29,176 nt of DNA from an uncultured Blautia sp. (lineage in GTDB: Bacteria; Bacillota; Clostridia; Lachnospirales; Lachnospiraceae). The stretch is from the NCBI GenBank assembly GCA_946538475.1, contig CAMNGN010000006.1, positions 1-29,176 of the forward strand. The letters are read 5' to 3'. Shown here one piece after another: positions 28,970-29,176 of this stretch. The first letter of the stretch is position 1. The number at the start of each line of letters is the position of its first letter. The translations under genes and the position numbers were made by a program. The notes under the pieces were generated by a model. That model saw only the letters and a program-made list of their open reading frames with translations, was not told where the DNA came from and searched no databases.

Positions 28970-29176
28970 TTATTTGAGTCCCAGCTGTGCCATAACCTGT
29001 TTGGTGATGTTTGCTACAAGGTCTGCATCTGCAGTGCCTGCTGCCGGTTTGGAATCGCCGCAGCTTCCGCCGCAGTTATGGCAGTTCATGCCGTCTTTGT
29101 TCTGGCAGAGGTTTGCCGGATGTTTGCCCGGAAGACCCATCTGACGGCGGATCTGATACAGTCTCTGAACGGTAGC
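28970..29176 (-). CDS. C-terminal part of a BMC-targeted enzyme, probably class II (fuculose-phosphate-type) aldolase; cut by window edge
   Basis: Only the last 68 residues are present. They read as a helix (TVQRLYQIRRQMGLPGKHP), a cysteine-rich linker (C...NC..C...C, four Cys within 16 residues), an Ala/Gly/Asp hinge, and a C-terminal amphipathic helix (DLVANITKQVMAQLGLK) of encapsulation-peptide type. In GRM5-type loci the gene just before the aldehyde and zinc alcohol dehydrogenases encodes a fuculose-phosphate aldolase whose targeting peptide is at the C-terminus, which is the main reason for this call. The catalytic domain lies outside the window, so another cargo enzyme is possible. The stop is 30 bases before the aldehyde dehydrogenase start. 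Confidence 0.55.
   Translation of the reverse strand, partial: ATVQRLYQIRRQMGLPGKHPANLCQNKDGMNCHNCGGSCGDSKPAAGTADADLVANITKQVMAQLGLK

Noticed and set aside
19049..29176. Ethanolamine utilisation (eut) locus
   Set aside because: No eutA/B/C or other eut-specific genes are seen; PduL, PduT, PduS, PduO and the aldolase-like tail point to a propanediol/deoxysugar type.

Overview
The window looks like the chromosome of an anaerobic gut-type Firmicute, most likely a Lachnospiraceae-like Clostridium relative. This rests on protein character (LCP protein, WcaJ-type sugar transferase, WYL regulator, DUF1858, ECF BioY, glycyl-radical-type microcompartment proteins), strong AGGAGG-like ribosome sites and sigma-A-type promoters. 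I see no mobile element, rRNA, tRNA or CRISPR array. Almost everything is on the minus strand; only bioY, the DUF1858 gene and the DD-carboxypeptidase-like gene are on plus.

Layout. (1) 1-210: a strongly paired segment (candidate RNA, partial) running into a bidirectional terminator. (2) 230-3796, minus: small membrane protein, WYL regulator, BirA, AlaX-type alanyl-tRNA editing protein. Divergent from these is bioY (plus), with a sigma-A promoter overlapped by a BirA-type inverted repeat, so biotin uptake and its ligase/repressor sit together. (3) 4700-6993: a DUF1858 redox-disulfide protein (plus) converging on a secreted SGNH hydrolase and an acidic zinc-ribbon protein (minus). (4) 7065-10090: a divergent ClpX and a membrane-anchored HtrA protease. 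(5) 10142-17262: a cell-surface polysaccharide block (three GT2 glycosyltransferases, WcaJ-type initiating transferase, LCP ligase with a repeat tail). It diverges from a DD-carboxypeptidase-like protein (17476-18996) whose catalytic motifs are degenerate.

(6) 19049-29176, minus: a bacterial microcompartment (BMC) operon that continues off the right edge. In transcription order: C-terminal end of a probable class II (fuculose-phosphate-type) aldolase with a targeting tail, CoA-acylating aldehyde dehydrogenase, zinc alcohol dehydrogenase, four single-domain shell genes, PduL phosphotransacylase, EutN/CcmL vertex protein, PduS-type Fe-S flavoprotein, PduT-type tandem shell protein with its Fe-S cysteine, a DeoR regulator, an iron alcohol dehydrogenase and a PduO-type cobalamin adenosyltransferase. 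Inferred function: a deoxysugar phosphate is cleaved and the lactaldehyde/propanediol branch is converted to propionaldehyde inside the shell, then to propanol and propionyl-phosphate with internal NAD+/CoA recycling. The order of the upstream half resembles glycyl-radical GRM5 loci, whereas the downstream half (PduT, PduS, PduQ-like, PduO) resembles B12-dependent pdu loci. The signature dehydratase is not in the window, so the route remains undecided.

The observations I rate highest are this mixed BMC composition, the cysteine-rich linker before the aldolase's targeting tail, shell proteins with altered pore loops, the DD-carboxypeptidase without its catalytic serine, a ClpX without the RKH loop, and two divergent promoters that appear to share one palindromic -35 hexamer.
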